From NCBI GenBank assembly GCA_005888695.1, contig VBBH01000106.1, forward strand, positions 1 through 28,307: a DNA stretch of 28,307 nucleotides, given 5' to 3'. The position numbers and the translations under genes were made by a program. Source of the stretch: Candidatus Bathyarchaeota archaeon (GTDB taxonomy: Archaea; Thermoproteota; Bathyarchaeia; 40CM-2-53-6). The stretch's first letter is position 1, and the number at the start of each line of letters is the position of its first letter. Below the pieces are notes generated by a model, which saw nothing but the letters and a program-made list of their open reading frames with translations, was not told the DNA's origin and did no database searches. Of this stretch, positions 8,285-15,381 are shown piece by piece.

Positions 8285-8668
8285 CTACAGGGGAACAAGT
8301 TTCGCGTAGTCGATCTTGCGATTCTTCTGAAACTCATTGAGCATCCGTTTGATGTCGGATGCTGCACCCTTCAGAATGAATACTTCTGCGCATTTTCCGC
8401 TTTCCTGTTTACTGTGCAGGTGGACATTGATGACTCTCTCGAACTGATGCTTGAGGCTCGTTACGACTTCCTCGGCCTCTTCATTGTGTGACGCAATCAG
8501 TATGCTGCTGATTTGACCGGTGATTCCTTCCTGCTCTTTCTTTTCTGCGATCAGAGTCCTCACCGCGGCTCTGATCAATTCCGACTTTCCCGTATACCCC
8601 AGGTCCTTCATCATGACCTCCATTTCTTTGAGGAGGTCCTCGTTGATCGAGAGGCTGACGATGGTCAT
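8285..8668 (-). CDS. NikR-like ribbon-helix-helix metal-responsive regulator
   Basis: A 127-residue protein. The N-terminal ribbon-helix-helix DNA-binding domain is at about 1-45 (TIVSLSINEDLLKEMEVMM then GKSELIRAAVRTLI). The C-terminal ACT-like metal-sensing domain of the NikR family contains VHLH (82-85), Cys93 in GKCAEVFILKG, and His74. In characterised NikR the four nickel ligands are spaced His-11-His-2-His-6-Cys; here the His/Cys spacing is 9, 2 and 8, so metal choice may differ. It is divergent from an ABC-3 metal transporter and probably controls it and itself. The start is ATG 8668, with a TTAATAA box about 30 bases upstream on its strand (nearly leaderless). Confidence 0.88.
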   Translation of the reverse strand: MTIVSLSINEDLLKEMEVMMKDLGYTGKSELIRAAVRTLIAEKKEQEGITGQISSILIASHNEEAEEVVTSLKHQFERVINVHLHSKQESGKCAEVFILKGAASDIKRMLNEFQKNRKIDYAKLVPL

Positions 8669-8689
8669 GGCTAGGATTCCGGATAATCA

Positions 8690-8762
8690 GGCGGTTATTA
8701 ACTTCTCATAAGTCTGTAGCTCGGAATTAATATAAAAATGCTTAAGTGTATTAACAATCGCC
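8690..8762. promoter_or_regulatory. Divergent promoter/operator region between the NikR-like gene and the metal transporter
   Basis: GGCGGTTATTAAC (8690-8702) and GTATTAACAATCGCC (8748-8762) share the direct repeat TATTAAC and an inverted GGCG end. The first lies over the TATA-like box of the regulator, about 30 bases from its ATG. The second lies about 25 bases after the TATA-like TTAATATAAAAA at 8727-8738, that is at the expected transcription start of the transporter. This is where a repressor of both genes would bind. The repeats are visible; regulation is inferred. Confidence 0.45.
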
Positions 8763-8798
8763 TCGAATCACGAAGCTCAGGGACTCGGAGATTGATAC

Positions 8799-9485
8799 TT
8801 GTCGGATAGTCATGACATCCTGCTCAGAGTAACAGACCTCAGCGTCAGGCTCGGCGATCAACTCGTCCTAGACAATGTCACTTTCCAAGTGGAGAAGGGA
8901 ACAACTCTAGCAATTCTAGGTCCAAATGGAGCAGGAAAGACCACTTTGTTCAGGGCACTCCTGAACGTGACTCCATACACTGGGAAGATCGATTGGAGTG
9001 AAACAGTAAAAATCGGATATGTGCCGCAACGGATGACTGTCACCGACGTCCCCATCTCGGTGAATGAGTTCTTGTCTCTGAAGCAGAAGACTGGTTCCGA
9101 GGAATCCCTTCTCTCCGTCGGACTTGACAGGGACGTGTTGCGGAGAAGACTCTCCGTACTATCAGGGGGAGAAATGCAACGAGTACTGATCTCCTGGGCG
9201 ATCCTGGATCGACCAAACGTTCTCTTGTTTGACGAGCCCACGTCGAGTGTTGATATCGGAAGCGAGGAACTAGTCTATGAGATACTCAACAAACTGGAGA
9301 GAGAGCTTGGAATGACGGTCCTCCTGATTTCCCACGACATCCACGTAGTCATGCATTACTCGGACGAGACACTCGCATTGAACAAGTCTGTAACATATTT
9401 TGGCGAATCCAAGAACCTGTCGGACCCCGGGTTGCTTGAAAAAATCTATGGGAGCACTACCATACTTGACCGACACATCCACTGA
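8799..9485 (+). CDS. Metal ABC transporter ATP-binding protein (ABC-3/ZnuC-MntB-like)
   Basis: A 228-residue cytoplasmic ATPase with all ABC landmarks: Walker A GPNGAGKTT (41-49), Q-loop PQ (76-77), signature LSGGEMQR (121-128), Walker B VLLFDEP (141-147) and the H-loop His179 in LISHD. The sequence and the permease behind it place it with zinc/manganese/iron importers of the ABC-3 type. It starts at TTG 8799, about 40 bases after the predicted transcription start. The permease gene follows 18 bases after the stop, forming an operon. No substrate-binding protein gene is present in the window, so a distant one must serve it if this is an importer. Confidence 0.92.
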   Translation: MSDSHDILLRVTDLSVRLGDQLVLDNVTFQVEKGTTLAILGPNGAGKTTLFRALLNVTPYTGKIDWSETVKIGYVPQRMTVTDVPISVNEFLSLKQKTGSEESLLSVGLDRDVLRRRLSVLSGGEMQRVLISWAILDRPNVLLFDEPTSSVDIGSEELVYEILNKLERELGMTVLLISHDIHVVMHYSDETLALNKSVTYFGESKNLSDPGLLEKIYGSTTILDRHIH

Positions 9486-9503
9486 ACCATCTGTGAACTC
9501 TCT

Positions 9504-10325
9504 ATGACCGACGCGCTAGTGTTCGGCCTGATAGTGGGAGCCTTGGTCGGTCTCGCCGCTGGTTACGTGGGTTCCTTAATGGTCCTGAAGAAAATGGCTC
9601 TTGTAGGAGACGCTCTCTCCCATGTCGCCCTGCCCGGACTAGCTCTTGGCATCTTGTTCAACTTCAATCCATTTCTAGGAGCCTTCGCAGCCCTCTTTCT
9701 CTCGGCAGTCGTAACATGGTATCTAGAACGGAGGACGAAATTGTCGGCTGAAGCCCTTGTCGGAATCCTTTTCGTCTTTGCCCTCGCGATAGGAATTCTT
9801 ATCACGCCCCAAGTGGACCTCTTAGAGGCTCTATTCGGGGACGTCACCAAGACGAGCCTCATCGATGCCGTCGGTGCGGTCGCTGTATCAGCTGTCGTGT
9901 TGTTCTTGACCCGTAGGATCTACCCGAAATTGGTCTTGATTATGATCTCCGAGGAGCTTGCAATCTCCGTTAAAACGAGGGTGGCTTGGCTAAACCTAGC
10001 TTATCTTTTCCTGGTCACATTGGTCGTTGCGACCGGGATCAAAGTAGTGGGCACCCTTCTCGTAGGTGCCTTGGTCATAGTACCTGCCGTGGCTGCTAGA
10101 AATATTAGTCCTACTCTGGCCCGGTATTCGATGCTTAGCACTCTGCTCGGTGCCGTCAGCTCGTGCACAGGGGTACTCCTGTCCAACTACTCAAGTCTCC
10201 CCGTGGGCCCACTCGTCGTCATAGTGGGAGTCGGAATATTTCTCGCGACACTCCTCGCCAGCAGGGTCCATTTGAGATGGACGACTTCTGACATTCGTCC
10301 CGAAACACCTGCGTCGCCTAGATAA
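9504..10325 (+). CDS. ABC-3 family metal transporter permease (ZnuB-like)
   Basis: A 273-residue protein with about eight hydrophobic helices. The ABC-3 signature MALVGDALSHVALPGLALG is near residues 31-49, and the typical TGIKVVGTLLVGALVIVPAVAAR segment lies around 175-197. It forms the membrane channel for the preceding ATPase. The substrate is one of zinc, manganese, iron or possibly nickel; the NikR-like regulator next door supports a transition metal but does not decide which. It starts at ATG 9504. A new TATA-like element begins right after the operon, so the next gene is probably transcribed separately. Confidence 0.92.
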   Translation: MTDALVFGLIVGALVGLAAGYVGSLMVLKKMALVGDALSHVALPGLALGILFNFNPFLGAFAALFLSAVVTWYLERRTKLSAEALVGILFVFALAIGILITPQVDLLEALFGDVTKTSLIDAVGAVAVSAVVLFLTRRIYPKLVLIMISEELAISVKTRVAWLNLAYLFLVTLVVATGIKVVGTLLVGALVIVPAVAARNISPTLARYSMLSTLLGAVSSCTGVLLSNYSSLPVGPLVVIVGVGIFLATLLASRVHLRWTTSDIRPETPASPR

Positions 10326-10350
10326 CAGCAGTATATGTTTCAACAACTCG

Positions 10351-10365
10351 AAAGGTTAAATTTCC
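10351..10365 (+). promoter_or_regulatory. Predicted archaeal promoter for the 10397 gene
   Basis: AAAGG followed by TTAAATTT (10356-10363) resembles a BRE plus TATA box. The expected transcription start about 25 bases on (near 10386) would leave only about 10 bases before the TTG start. Inference from motif and spacing only. Confidence 0.4.
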
Positions 10366-10396
10366 TCTGACTTGCCACCAAACCCTCTGACACTCC

Positions 10397-11134
10397 TTGC
10401 AAGAACTAGAATCAGGAGCATACGACAACCTAGTTTCGGGTAAGATTGACCCTTCCAAATGGACGATACTCAGTTTCCCAATGGGCAACGGACAGAACTG
10501 GACATGGGCAGAACCTAACGCTAAGATCGGTCCAATGAGTGGAGGTCTTGGGATTACCGTCGATCCATTCACTCGAAAGCATGACTCAATCCACATGTTC
10601 GACGACCCCAAACAATTGTACGGATCTACTCGCACGTTTCCTGTCTCTCGGGACCGTCCCACTGTTTTCGAAGTGGAGATGGGCGCGGAGACTTACCGAA
10701 GCAACGCTGACGATATTCAGGACGCGTTCGCTGGGTTCATTTTGATGGATTTTTCGACCGGCATGATCTTCGACTTTGTGACCACCGGCAAGAAGATAGG
10801 CGCGATCTATGAACGGCTCTTGATCCCAGGCGTAACCGACGAGAACACGGCATTCACGCACATAATCGAGTCTCCGTTCGCAGGCGTCACCACATCACCA
10901 CGTAGGTTGCACCACTATTCTGTAAGCATCGACTCCTCGAACAAGAAGGCGGAATGGTTCGTCGATGGCAAGAGGTTCTTCAAGGCTGAAGGCGTGCCTG
11001 TCGAGCCGAAAGAGATCATGATAGGATTCGGACTCTTCACATTAAGGCCAGTTGACCCTTCGAAGGGCAGTACTTCTGTCCATGGCCAGGGCGCAACCGG
11101 CATCTGGAAGAACTTTCGTTATCTCGTAAAGTAG
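10397..11134 (+). CDS. Hypothetical beta-rich protein
   Basis: A 245-residue protein without signal peptide or membrane segments. It is rich in strands and aromatic residues (WTILSFPMGNGQNWTWAEP, HHYSVSIDSSNKKAEWFVDG, KNFRYLV). The pattern of a strand, then WFVDGKRFF, then a long loop resembles concanavalin/lectin-like jelly-roll proteins and may correspond to the uncharacterised DUF6081 family; I am not sure. The TTG start at 10397 fits a short leader from the predicted promoter. It is convergent with the methyltransferase downstream. There is no evidence for an operon with the metal transporter, 71 bases upstream. Confidence 0.7.
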   Translation: MQELESGAYDNLVSGKIDPSKWTILSFPMGNGQNWTWAEPNAKIGPMSGGLGITVDPFTRKHDSIHMFDDPKQLYGSTRTFPVSRDRPTVFEVEMGAETYRSNADDIQDAFAGFILMDFSTGMIFDFVTTGKKIGAIYERLLIPGVTDENTAFTHIIESPFAGVTTSPRRLHHYSVSIDSSNKKAEWFVDGKRFFKAEGVPVEPKEIMIGFGLFTLRPVDPSKGSTSVHGQGATGIWKNFRYLVK

Positions 11135-11148
11135 ACAGAGCCAAGGTG

Positions 11149-11859
11149 TTAGTTGGCTGGCTGTGATTTTTCAGCCAGAATGACAATTATGCCTCCGAGC
11201 ATTATCGAGCGTAGGCCTACAAGGGCGAAAACGTTTCGGACGGCCTTGACTAGCGCTTGGTTTGAGACCAGTCGGTTGAAGGTTGGAACTATCATCAGAA
11301 ATGGATTTCCTGGAACCCTTCGCTTTGTGGCGAGGGATGATACGATGGGCATTCCGTGTTTGACGTAGAACCCTATGAAACCCCTGAGTATGGCGTTCTC
11401 TGGCTTTCCGATATCGACCAGTCCGAACCGACCGTGTTCTTGAGTCATTCTAGAAATCTCCTTCAACGAGTCCCTTAGGTCCCGGACGTCGCGGAGCGCA
11501 AAACAGATCAAGACACCAGCAAAACTGCGTTCTCTGAACGGCATCCATTCAGAGACGCCACGGACGGGATGAAATCCGTTATGGAAGGTTTGTTTGACAT
11601 GTTTCAACAGTACTATTGAAGGATCCAAGCCGACTATCGATTTGAACCCATTCTCGACGAGCATTCTGCTGGAGGTCCCGGGACCAACGCCGATGTCAAT
11701 GATCCAGTCTCGTTTGTATGGGGCCAAGTAGGCGATGGCTTGCCCTCGGGCCTTCCTTGCCAGATTTAGTGAGATCTTCTCACTTACTGAGTCGTAGACT
11801 GGAAGTGATTCCTCGATCGCTTGGACTACCTTGCGCCATTCCTCCAGGGTCGGTTTCAT
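11149..11859 (-). CDS. Class I SAM-dependent methyltransferase (UbiE-like)
   Basis: The frame is open from 11949, but its first 30 codons overlap the upstream methyltransferase gene. ATG 11859 (MKPTLEEW), 18 bases after that stop, is the better start and gives 236 residues. The SAM-binding motif I is WIIDIGVGPGTSSRML, followed by VGLDPS (motif II acidic position) and a UbiE/COQ5-like order of motifs including GRFGLVDIGKPE. The C terminus is hydrophobic (NVFALVGLRSIMLGGIIVILAE), suggesting membrane contact or a hydrophobic acceptor. The UbiE group methylates quinones or lipids, but the acceptor here is unknown. It is last of a three-gene reverse-strand group. Confidence 0.87.
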   Translation of the reverse strand: MKPTLEEWRKVVQAIEESLPVYDSVSEKISLNLARKARGQAIAYLAPYKRDWIIDIGVGPGTSSRMLVENGFKSIVGLDPSIVLLKHVKQTFHNGFHPVRGVSEWMPFRERSFAGVLICFALRDVRDLRDSLKEISRMTQEHGRFGLVDIGKPENAILRGFIGFYVKHGMPIVSSLATKRRVPGNPFLMIVPTFNRLVSNQALVKAVRNVFALVGLRSIMLGGIIVILAEKSQPAN

Positions 11860-11876
11860 CGGAAAGTGAACCTGAA

Positions 11877-12518
11877 CTACTTCTTTTTCCCGAGCACAAA
11901 AAGATGTGAAGCGGCACTGTCGAATGGATCCTTTACGATCCCGGACCAAACCAGTTCGAATCCACTTTCCGTTATCATTCTAAGATTCGTCTCGCTGTCG
12001 TAGTGACTCCAGAACATCGCTGAACCAAGGTAATCACCTACATCCTCGTTGAGATCTCCGGCTCCTGTGCAGAGTAGCACTAGGCCACCTGTTCTCAGGA
12101 TTCTGTGAAATCCCATCAACAATTTCGAATGCTCGTCCCGGGGAATGTGGATGATGGAATAGTAAGAGCAGATTGCATCGAATGCTTCATCTTTGAATGG
12201 CACGTACGACAAGTCTGCGCAAATGAATCCGGCATTCCGTACGTTTGCTTTGGCCATGCGGAGCTGCTCTTGGGAAAAGTCAACTCCGGTAACGGCAAAT
12301 GACTCTGCAAGGAGTCGCGTTACCGGACGGCCAGATCCGCATCCCGCATCGAGTATCATTGCTCTTTTCGGCAACCGCTCTACGAGCAGATTCAAGAGCC
12401 GGATGTCTTCGGAATCCGAATCAGCAGTTCTCGCAGCTGCGTAACTTGTCGCGATCTTGTCGTAGCCTTTTCTCACGATCTTCTTAGCGGAGGCGTGGTT
12501 GTACATACACTTCATCAT
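11877..12518 (-). CDS. Class I SAM-dependent methyltransferase
   Basis: A 213-residue soluble enzyme. Motif I is ILDAGCGSGRPVT (55-67), followed by VTGVDFSQEQL (acidic loop at 80), a CADLSYVPFKDEAFDAICSYYS motif region and LRTGGLVLLCTGAG. This is the Methyltransf_11/25-type core. The N terminus (about 1-45) is helical, with YDKIATSYAAAR as in many small-molecule methyltransferases. The start is ATG 12518 (a second ATG follows at once). It sits 36 bases after the membrane protein gene and 17 bases before the second methyltransferase, so one transcript is likely. The substrate is unknown. Confidence 0.9.
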   Translation of the reverse strand: MMKCMYNHASAKKIVRKGYDKIATSYAAARTADSDSEDIRLLNLLVERLPKRAMILDAGCGSGRPVTRLLAESFAVTGVDFSQEQLRMAKANVRNAGFICADLSYVPFKDEAFDAICSYYSIIHIPRDEHSKLLMGFHRILRTGGLVLLCTGAGDLNEDVGDYLGSAMFWSHYDSETNLRMITESGFELVWSGIVKDPFDSAASHLFVLGKKK

Positions 12519-12554
12519 AGGTGCTCCACGAGGTTGATAGGATCTGTCAGTGTC

Positions 12555-13163
12555 TCAAGGCTTCAGATTCCGGAAGTCCCACGACGCAAGGGTCCGGAGG
12601 ATGTTTGGACGCCGCCTGATCTCAAATCCCACCAAGAAAAGGACAACTCCAAAACCTGCTACGACGAGGCCCAGTGTGTTAAGCCCAAAAGCGAAGAAAA
12701 TGGTGGAGAAGCCGACGAGGAATAGTCCCCACGCAGAGAGATGCTGTCTAATTCCTACACGCAGCACGTCCTTCTCAATTTGCGAACGGAATCTCGTAAG
12801 CAAAGTCGCTAGAATGATGAAGGCAACCGCCGCGACAAAGAACGTAAACGCGAGCCGGAAGGAATAATCTCCGAATGTTAGAAGAAGACCGACTTCATCT
12901 CCTATGAAACCTGTTCCAAGACCAAATATTACGGCGAAGTATCGATCGAGTCTTTCGTCGTTCATCGTGATACCGAGCCAACCGGCAGCTTCAACCATAA
13001 TCACTCCATACCAGAAATGGTGGAAATGGATTCCACTTCGCTCGACCACAACAGACGAGTTGAGCGTCGCGAATATTCTCGCCCCGAAAAAACCAGCGAC
13101 GAACGCCAATGTTCCATAGAAGGCGAGTCCATGCTTGATCTGCCTCGCTGATTCACGAATCAC
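12555..13163 (-). CDS. HFHHFWYG-motif membrane protein
   Basis: A 202-residue protein with about six hydrophobic segments. A conserved-looking motif SGIHFHHFWYG (His46, His48, His49) lies at the start of a helix, followed by GWLGI, and a second polar motif GDEVGLLLTF (Asp89, Glu90) by the third or fourth helix. Together the His and Asp/Glu residues could form a metal or catalytic site near the membrane surface (inference). A second copy of the same family is at 27463, with the same motifs at the same spacing, so the residues are under constraint. It starts with GTG 13163 and leads two methyltransferase genes. I do not recognise a characterised family. Confidence 0.82.
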   Translation of the reverse strand: MIRESARQIKHGLAFYGTLAFVAGFFGARIFATLNSSVVVERSGIHFHHFWYGVIMVEAAGWLGITMNDERLDRYFAVIFGLGTGFIGDEVGLLLTFGDYSFRLAFTFFVAAVAFIILATLLTRFRSQIEKDVLRVGIRQHLSAWGLFLVGFSTIFFAFGLNTLGLVVAGFGVVLFLVGFEIRRRPNILRTLASWDFRNLKP

Positions 13164-13353
13164 ATAGCAGATGGTGGGTAGAACAGAGATAAGTCTAGTG
13201 CAAATCGCTTGCCGAATGACCTACGTCTCTCCACATCAGAATCCACAAAGCAATAATCAGACCGATCAAGAATCCGAGTCTGTTACCGTATTTCCAGTCT
13301 TGCAGTTAGAAATAAGCTATGACAAACCCAACCCCATCTCTTGATGGTCAGTT

Positions 13354-13722
13354 ATGAAAGCGAAACGGTCCAAAGCTCACAATAAGACCCCTGTTCGCAA
13401 GAAATCGAAGAGTAAAACTCCCAAGAAAGCTAGACCAATTCAGAGGAGACCTCGTCCACCTCAGGGTCCAACTACAACTACAGTCACTACAACTACACTC
13501 AGCATTCCTGGATTCAAGACATGTGAGGAGCCAGAGGTTGGTGACATAGGCGGCTTCGGCGATGTTGATGCGTTCGAGTCCCACGAGAAACTATGCGGCG
13601 AGAAGGCTACGGAGTTCTGCGCAGCCTGTGCCAAAAACCTATGCAGCAGCCATTATGAACTGCTCCATCGGGAGCACTACTCTGGTGGACATCATCTCAC
13701 CGAGCGCTCAATGACGCAATAG
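13354..13722 (+). CDS. Small B-box-like zinc-finger protein
   Basis: A 122-residue protein in two parts. Residues 1-40 are very basic (K/R-rich), then comes a Thr-run (TTTTVTTTT). The C-terminal 50 residues carry a Cys/His cluster: His77, Cys81, Cys89, Cys92, Cys97, His100, His105, His108. This spacing is close to the B-box type zinc finger, which binds two zinc ions. The basic tail could bind nucleic acid or membrane (inference). No enzyme motif is visible. It starts at ATG 13354, with a weak A/T-rich box (GAAATAAG) about 45 bases upstream. It is a single gene, followed by a TATA-like element for the next gene. Confidence 0.78.
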   Translation: MKAKRSKAHNKTPVRKKSKSKTPKKARPIQRRPRPPQGPTTTTVTTTTLSIPGFKTCEEPEVGDIGGFGDVDAFESHEKLCGEKATEFCAACAKNLCSSHYELLHREHYSGGHHLTERSMTQ

Positions 13723-13774
13723 TTCCCGCGGTCCGAAATTTAAGACGGGTTTTCTTTCAAGCTATTGTACCGGA

Positions 13775-13785
13775 GGTTAAATAAT
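13775..13785 (+). promoter_or_regulatory. TATA-like element upstream of the SDR
   Basis: GGTTAAATAAT is a good archaeal TATA-box match. A start about 25 bases on (near 13808) leaves a leader of about 40 bases to TTG 13851. Inferred from motif and position. Confidence 0.45.
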
Positions 13786-13850
13786 GACTGGACCTTCTGT
13801 ATTTTCAGGGAACCATACTGCAGAGTCTAGACGTTGCATCGAACTCGAGT

Positions 13851-14705
13851 TTGAAAGGTAGGGTTTGCCTGATCACCGGAGCCAATTCCGGGATCGGAAA
13901 AGCGACCGCACTTGAGCTTGCAGGAATGGGTGCGACATTGGTGATAGTGGCTCGTGACAAACAGAGAGGAGAGAATGCGATTTCGGAGATAAGGAGTGAC
14001 ACGGGCAACAATTCGATCGAATTGCTTCTTGCGGATCTATCGTCGCTCCAGTCGGTTCGAGAACTGGCCCAACAGTTTCAAGCAAAATACTCCAAACTTC
14101 ACGTTCTGATCAACAATGCCGGCCTATTCAACCAAAGGCGACACGTCACACCGGACGGTTATGAGGCGACCTTCGCAATTAACTACCTCGCTCCTTTCCT
14201 CTTGACAAATCTCCTTCTTGACGAGCTTAGGTCGAGCACACCATCACGGATCGTCAACGTATCCTCCGTCGCACACTATAATGGACACATCGACTTTGAC
14301 GATCTCAACATGGAGAAAACTTACGGTGGCTGGAAGGCCTACCAACAGTCGAAACTCGCCCTAGTACTGTTCACTCGTGAGCTGGCTTAGAAATTACAAG
14401 GGACGGGTGTTACAGTGAACTCCGTCCATCCCGGGACTGTAGCGACGAACATCTGGAGCAGACCTATGGGACCGTTGGGTTTCATAATGGCTGTCCCAAA
14501 GCTGTTCATGACCAGTCCCAACAAGGGTGCGGAGACGGTGGTCTATCTTGCCTCTTCCCCAGACGCCGCGAGTACGAGCGGTGAGTACTGGGATAAGTTG
14601 AAGGTGAAGAAGTCGTCAGAAGAATCTTACAATGAAGAAGTCGCGAATAGACTTTGGGAAGTAAGCGAGAAGCTCACAAGCCTGGAATCCAAAGGGGAAA
14701 TGTGA
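13851..14705 (+). pseudogene. SDR (retinol-dehydrogenase-like) interrupted by one in-frame TAG
   Basis: Codons from TTG 13851 encode an SDR with TGANSGIG at residues 8-15, NNAG, SSVAHY and the catalytic AYQQSK. A TAG at 14388-14390 then interrupts FTRELA-stop-KLQGTGV. The same frame resumes without a shift through VNSVHPGTVATNIW to TGA 14703-14705, so the intact protein would be 284 residues. Homologues usually read ELAR-RL here, so TAG probably replaced a Lys, Arg or Gln codon. No other damage is visible, so the change is recent, an assembly error, or read through. The downstream gene starts inside the TGA (GTGA overlap), so expression of the full frame probably mattered. Confidence 0.8.
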
Positions 14706-14959
14706 GAGTGCAGAGTAAGAAGGTAACAGAAGGAAAGATTCGACCTCATGTGCTTATCAAGAGGATAGAAGATTCGAAGATTCCTCTCGGAGAGGAAGAT
14801 CATAAGCTACATTCGATCAAGGGAAAGGTGGAACAGGACGAGCCATTGTCGAAGGAGGATGAGGCCTTCCTGATCAGATTAGTTGAAAGGGCCAATGAAT
14901 GGCAGAAAGGATTGACGAACTCATCGGATACGGATCCAGAGGACACTATGTCCGGGTAA
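14702..14959 (+). CDS. Small charged hypothetical protein
   Basis: The GTG at 14702 overlaps the SDR stop (GTGA), the usual mark of translational coupling; it gives 85 residues. An ATG farther up (14654) lies inside the SDR and is less likely. The protein is hydrophilic, with basic KKVTEGKIRPHVLIKRIEDSK, a central GEEDHKLHSIKGKVEQDEPLSKEDEAFL and a C-terminal acidic TDPEDTMSG. Helices are probable around 45-70 (KEDEAFLIRLVERANEW). No family was recognised. It is co-transcribed with the SDR and probably with the acidic protein behind it. Confidence 0.65.
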   Translation: MRVQSKKVTEGKIRPHVLIKRIEDSKIPLGEEDHKLHSIKGKVEQDEPLSKEDEAFLIRLVERANEWQKGLTNSSDTDPEDTMSG

Positions 14960-14989
14960 GATTGGAGAACTAGGGAGCAATCAAAGAAT

Positions 14990-15169
14990 ATGGACGATAA
15001 CGAAGCTAGCGAGAAGCCGGACAATGAGGAAGAAGATGAGGACCCAGAACTAGAGCAGGAGACTGAGGACGAGTCTGAAGATCATGTTTCAGAGGAGATA
15101 GAGGAGAGAGAGGAGGAATTGGAACATGGGAAGGAGAAGCTGCCGAATCGGGCGAAGACGTCTCGCTAA
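14990..15169 (+). CDS. Very acidic small protein
   Basis: ATG 14990 opens a 59-residue frame to TAA 15169. More than half of the residues are Glu or Asp (runs such as EEEDEDPE and EEIEEREEELE), with a short basic end LPNRAKTSR. Such composition suggests an extended or coiled-coil protein, or a partner of a basic protein, but no function can be assigned. It starts 30 bases after the preceding small gene, so the three genes from 13851 may be one operon. The frame is short and low-complexity, so it could be a chance frame. Confidence 0.45.
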   Translation: MDDNEASEKPDNEEEDEDPELEQETEDESEDHVSEEIEEREEELEHGKEKLPNRAKTSR

Positions 15170-15206
15170 TCGACTTGAGGACACGCGGGACTATCTTGTC
15201 TGACCT

Positions 15207-15375
15207 TCACTTGCGGACCATGAGCTAATTGCCAGATCTAATGCCGACATCTATCGACGCATACTCCAGCCCTGCTCTTAGCATAAGTTTGCTACAAGAG
15301 GTCTCACTACCCCGAGAAACGTCAAGAATTACATTCTTGACTTTAGCCCGTGTTTCCTGAGCACTTCCGGAAACG
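15207..15375 (-). pseudogene. C-terminal remnant of an FkbM-type methyltransferase
   Basis: The reverse strand encodes SAQETRAKVKNVILDVSRG, SCSKLMLRAGLEYASIDVG and RSGN-stop-LMVRK. This matches, without gaps, the C terminus of the intact gene at 23685-24533 (AQETLARAKNVILEVSRG and so on). A TAG replaces the Trp codon of SSNW. Everything N-terminal of about residue 225 of the parent is missing. The DNA match also runs a few bases past the stop codon. It is a decayed duplicate abutting the end of the response regulator gene. Confidence 0.82.
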
Positions 15376-15381
15376 TCTTCT

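Noticed and set aside
11945..11975. CCAGTTCGAATCC resembling a tRNA T-loop
   Set aside because: It lies inside a methyltransferase gene and no acceptor stem, D-arm or anticodon arm can be formed around it.
14388..14390. TAG as a pyrrolysine codon in the SDR
   Set aside because: TAG is an ordinary and common stop in this window (for example at 8263, 11134, 13722, 20676, 23424 and 27446), and the position is not a catalytic residue.
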